The notes beneath the pieces were generated by a model. That model saw only the letters and a list, made by a program, of their open reading frames with translations. It did no database searches and was not told the DNA's origin. The position numbers and the translations under genes are program-made. From Cyanobacteria bacterium HKST-UBA02 (GTDB taxonomy: Bacteria > Cyanobacteriota > Vampirovibrionia > Obscuribacterales > Obscuribacteraceae), in NCBI GenBank assembly GCA_020431945.1, contig JAGQHH010000029.1, forward strand, positions 1-6,041: 6,041 bases of DNA, given 5' to 3'. This document shows, one piece after another, positions 5,798 to 6,041 of this stretch (position 1 is its first letter; each line of letters begins with the position of its first letter).

Positions 5798-6041
5798 GTG
5801 GCTGACAAACTCAATCGCGAGCTGATCAAAAGCTTTATCGATCCTTACCGGGTAACAGACGGCAAGAAATTCAAGCTTGCTTCTTTAGATCCCGATGATA
5901 CAGCCAGTTTCACTCCCGAGCGCAAAGCGGAAGCCAAAGAGCTCCTGACCCGGGGCATCAACTGGCTGGCTGACAAGCAAGATGTGCTCTATGCCCACGA
6001 TCGCTGGTCGGTTCTCCTCATCTTCCAAGCCATGGACGCCG
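5798..6041 (+). CDS. ppk2: PPK2-family polyphosphate:nucleotide phosphotransferase, N-terminal part (3' end outside window)
   Basis: The 81 visible residues match the beginning of PPK2-family enzymes, which transfer phosphate between inorganic polyphosphate and nucleotides in the cytoplasm. The N-terminal segment IDPYRVTDGKKFKLASLDPDDT (residues 14-35) is typical of the subgroup annotated as polyphosphate:nucleotide phosphotransferases. LYAHDRWSVLLIFQAMDA (64-81) leads straight into the Walker A loop (normally A-G-K-D-G), which lies just past the window edge. Complete family members are usually 270-300 residues, so most of the gene is missing here. Translation starts at GTG with an excellent Shine-Dalgarno sequence; no other start in the region is as well placed. 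The close spacing to the upstream membrane protein gene, with no terminator or promoter visible in the gap, suggests co-transcription. Whether it acts on NMPs or NDPs cannot be told from this part. Confidence 0.93.
   Translation, partial: MADKLNRELIKSFIDPYRVTDGKKFKLASLDPDDTASFTPERKAEAKELLTRGINWLADKQDVLYAHDRWSVLLIFQAMDA

Overview
The window comes from a moderately GC-rich bacterial chromosome with dense coding. It holds the end of one energy-storage gene (glycogen phosphorylase, left edge), the start of another (a PPK2-family polyphosphate kinase, right edge), and four complete genes between them that are mostly poorly characterised. The taxon cannot be fixed from the sequence. A large multi-spanning membrane protein of no recognised family, a Gln-rich SLT transglycosylase, and glycogen plus polyphosphate enzymes would fit an environmental Gram-negative-type lineage. 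A Melainabacteria/Obscuribacterales-like relative is one guess, held with low confidence.

Left part (1-1489, + strand): the C-terminal 171 residues of glycogen phosphorylase, including the PLP-binding lysine motif. It is followed by an 84-base gap with an almost ideal sigma-70 promoter (TTGACG, 17 bp, TATAAT). An 18-bp palindrome overlaps the -10 box of this promoter. The promoter drives a two-gene unit: a 121-aa protein of a family I cannot name, then a 180-aa protein with a C-terminal XRE-type helix-turn-helix. The two reading frames overlap by 20 bases. Size, order, overlap and operator all look like a HigBA-style (toxin first) type II toxin-antitoxin module, but the first protein is not a recognisable RelE/HigB. 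This is the best candidate in the window for a little-described system.

Middle (1494-2639, - strand): a 381-aa protein with a C-terminal lytic transglycosylase (SLT) domain, a Gln/Asn/Pro-rich linker and no visible signal peptide. Its stop codon lies four bases from that of the convergent HTH gene, with no terminator between them.

Right part (2640-6041, + strand): a 149-base divergent intergenic region with a possible extended -10 promoter and an 8-bp inverted repeat reaching into the start codon of the next gene. That gene encodes a 992-aa membrane protein with about 20 transmembrane segments and a C-terminal soluble domain of about 165 residues. After a gap of only 30 bases comes the PPK2-family gene, cut off by the window end just before its Walker A loop. 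The membrane protein and the kinase are probably co-transcribed.
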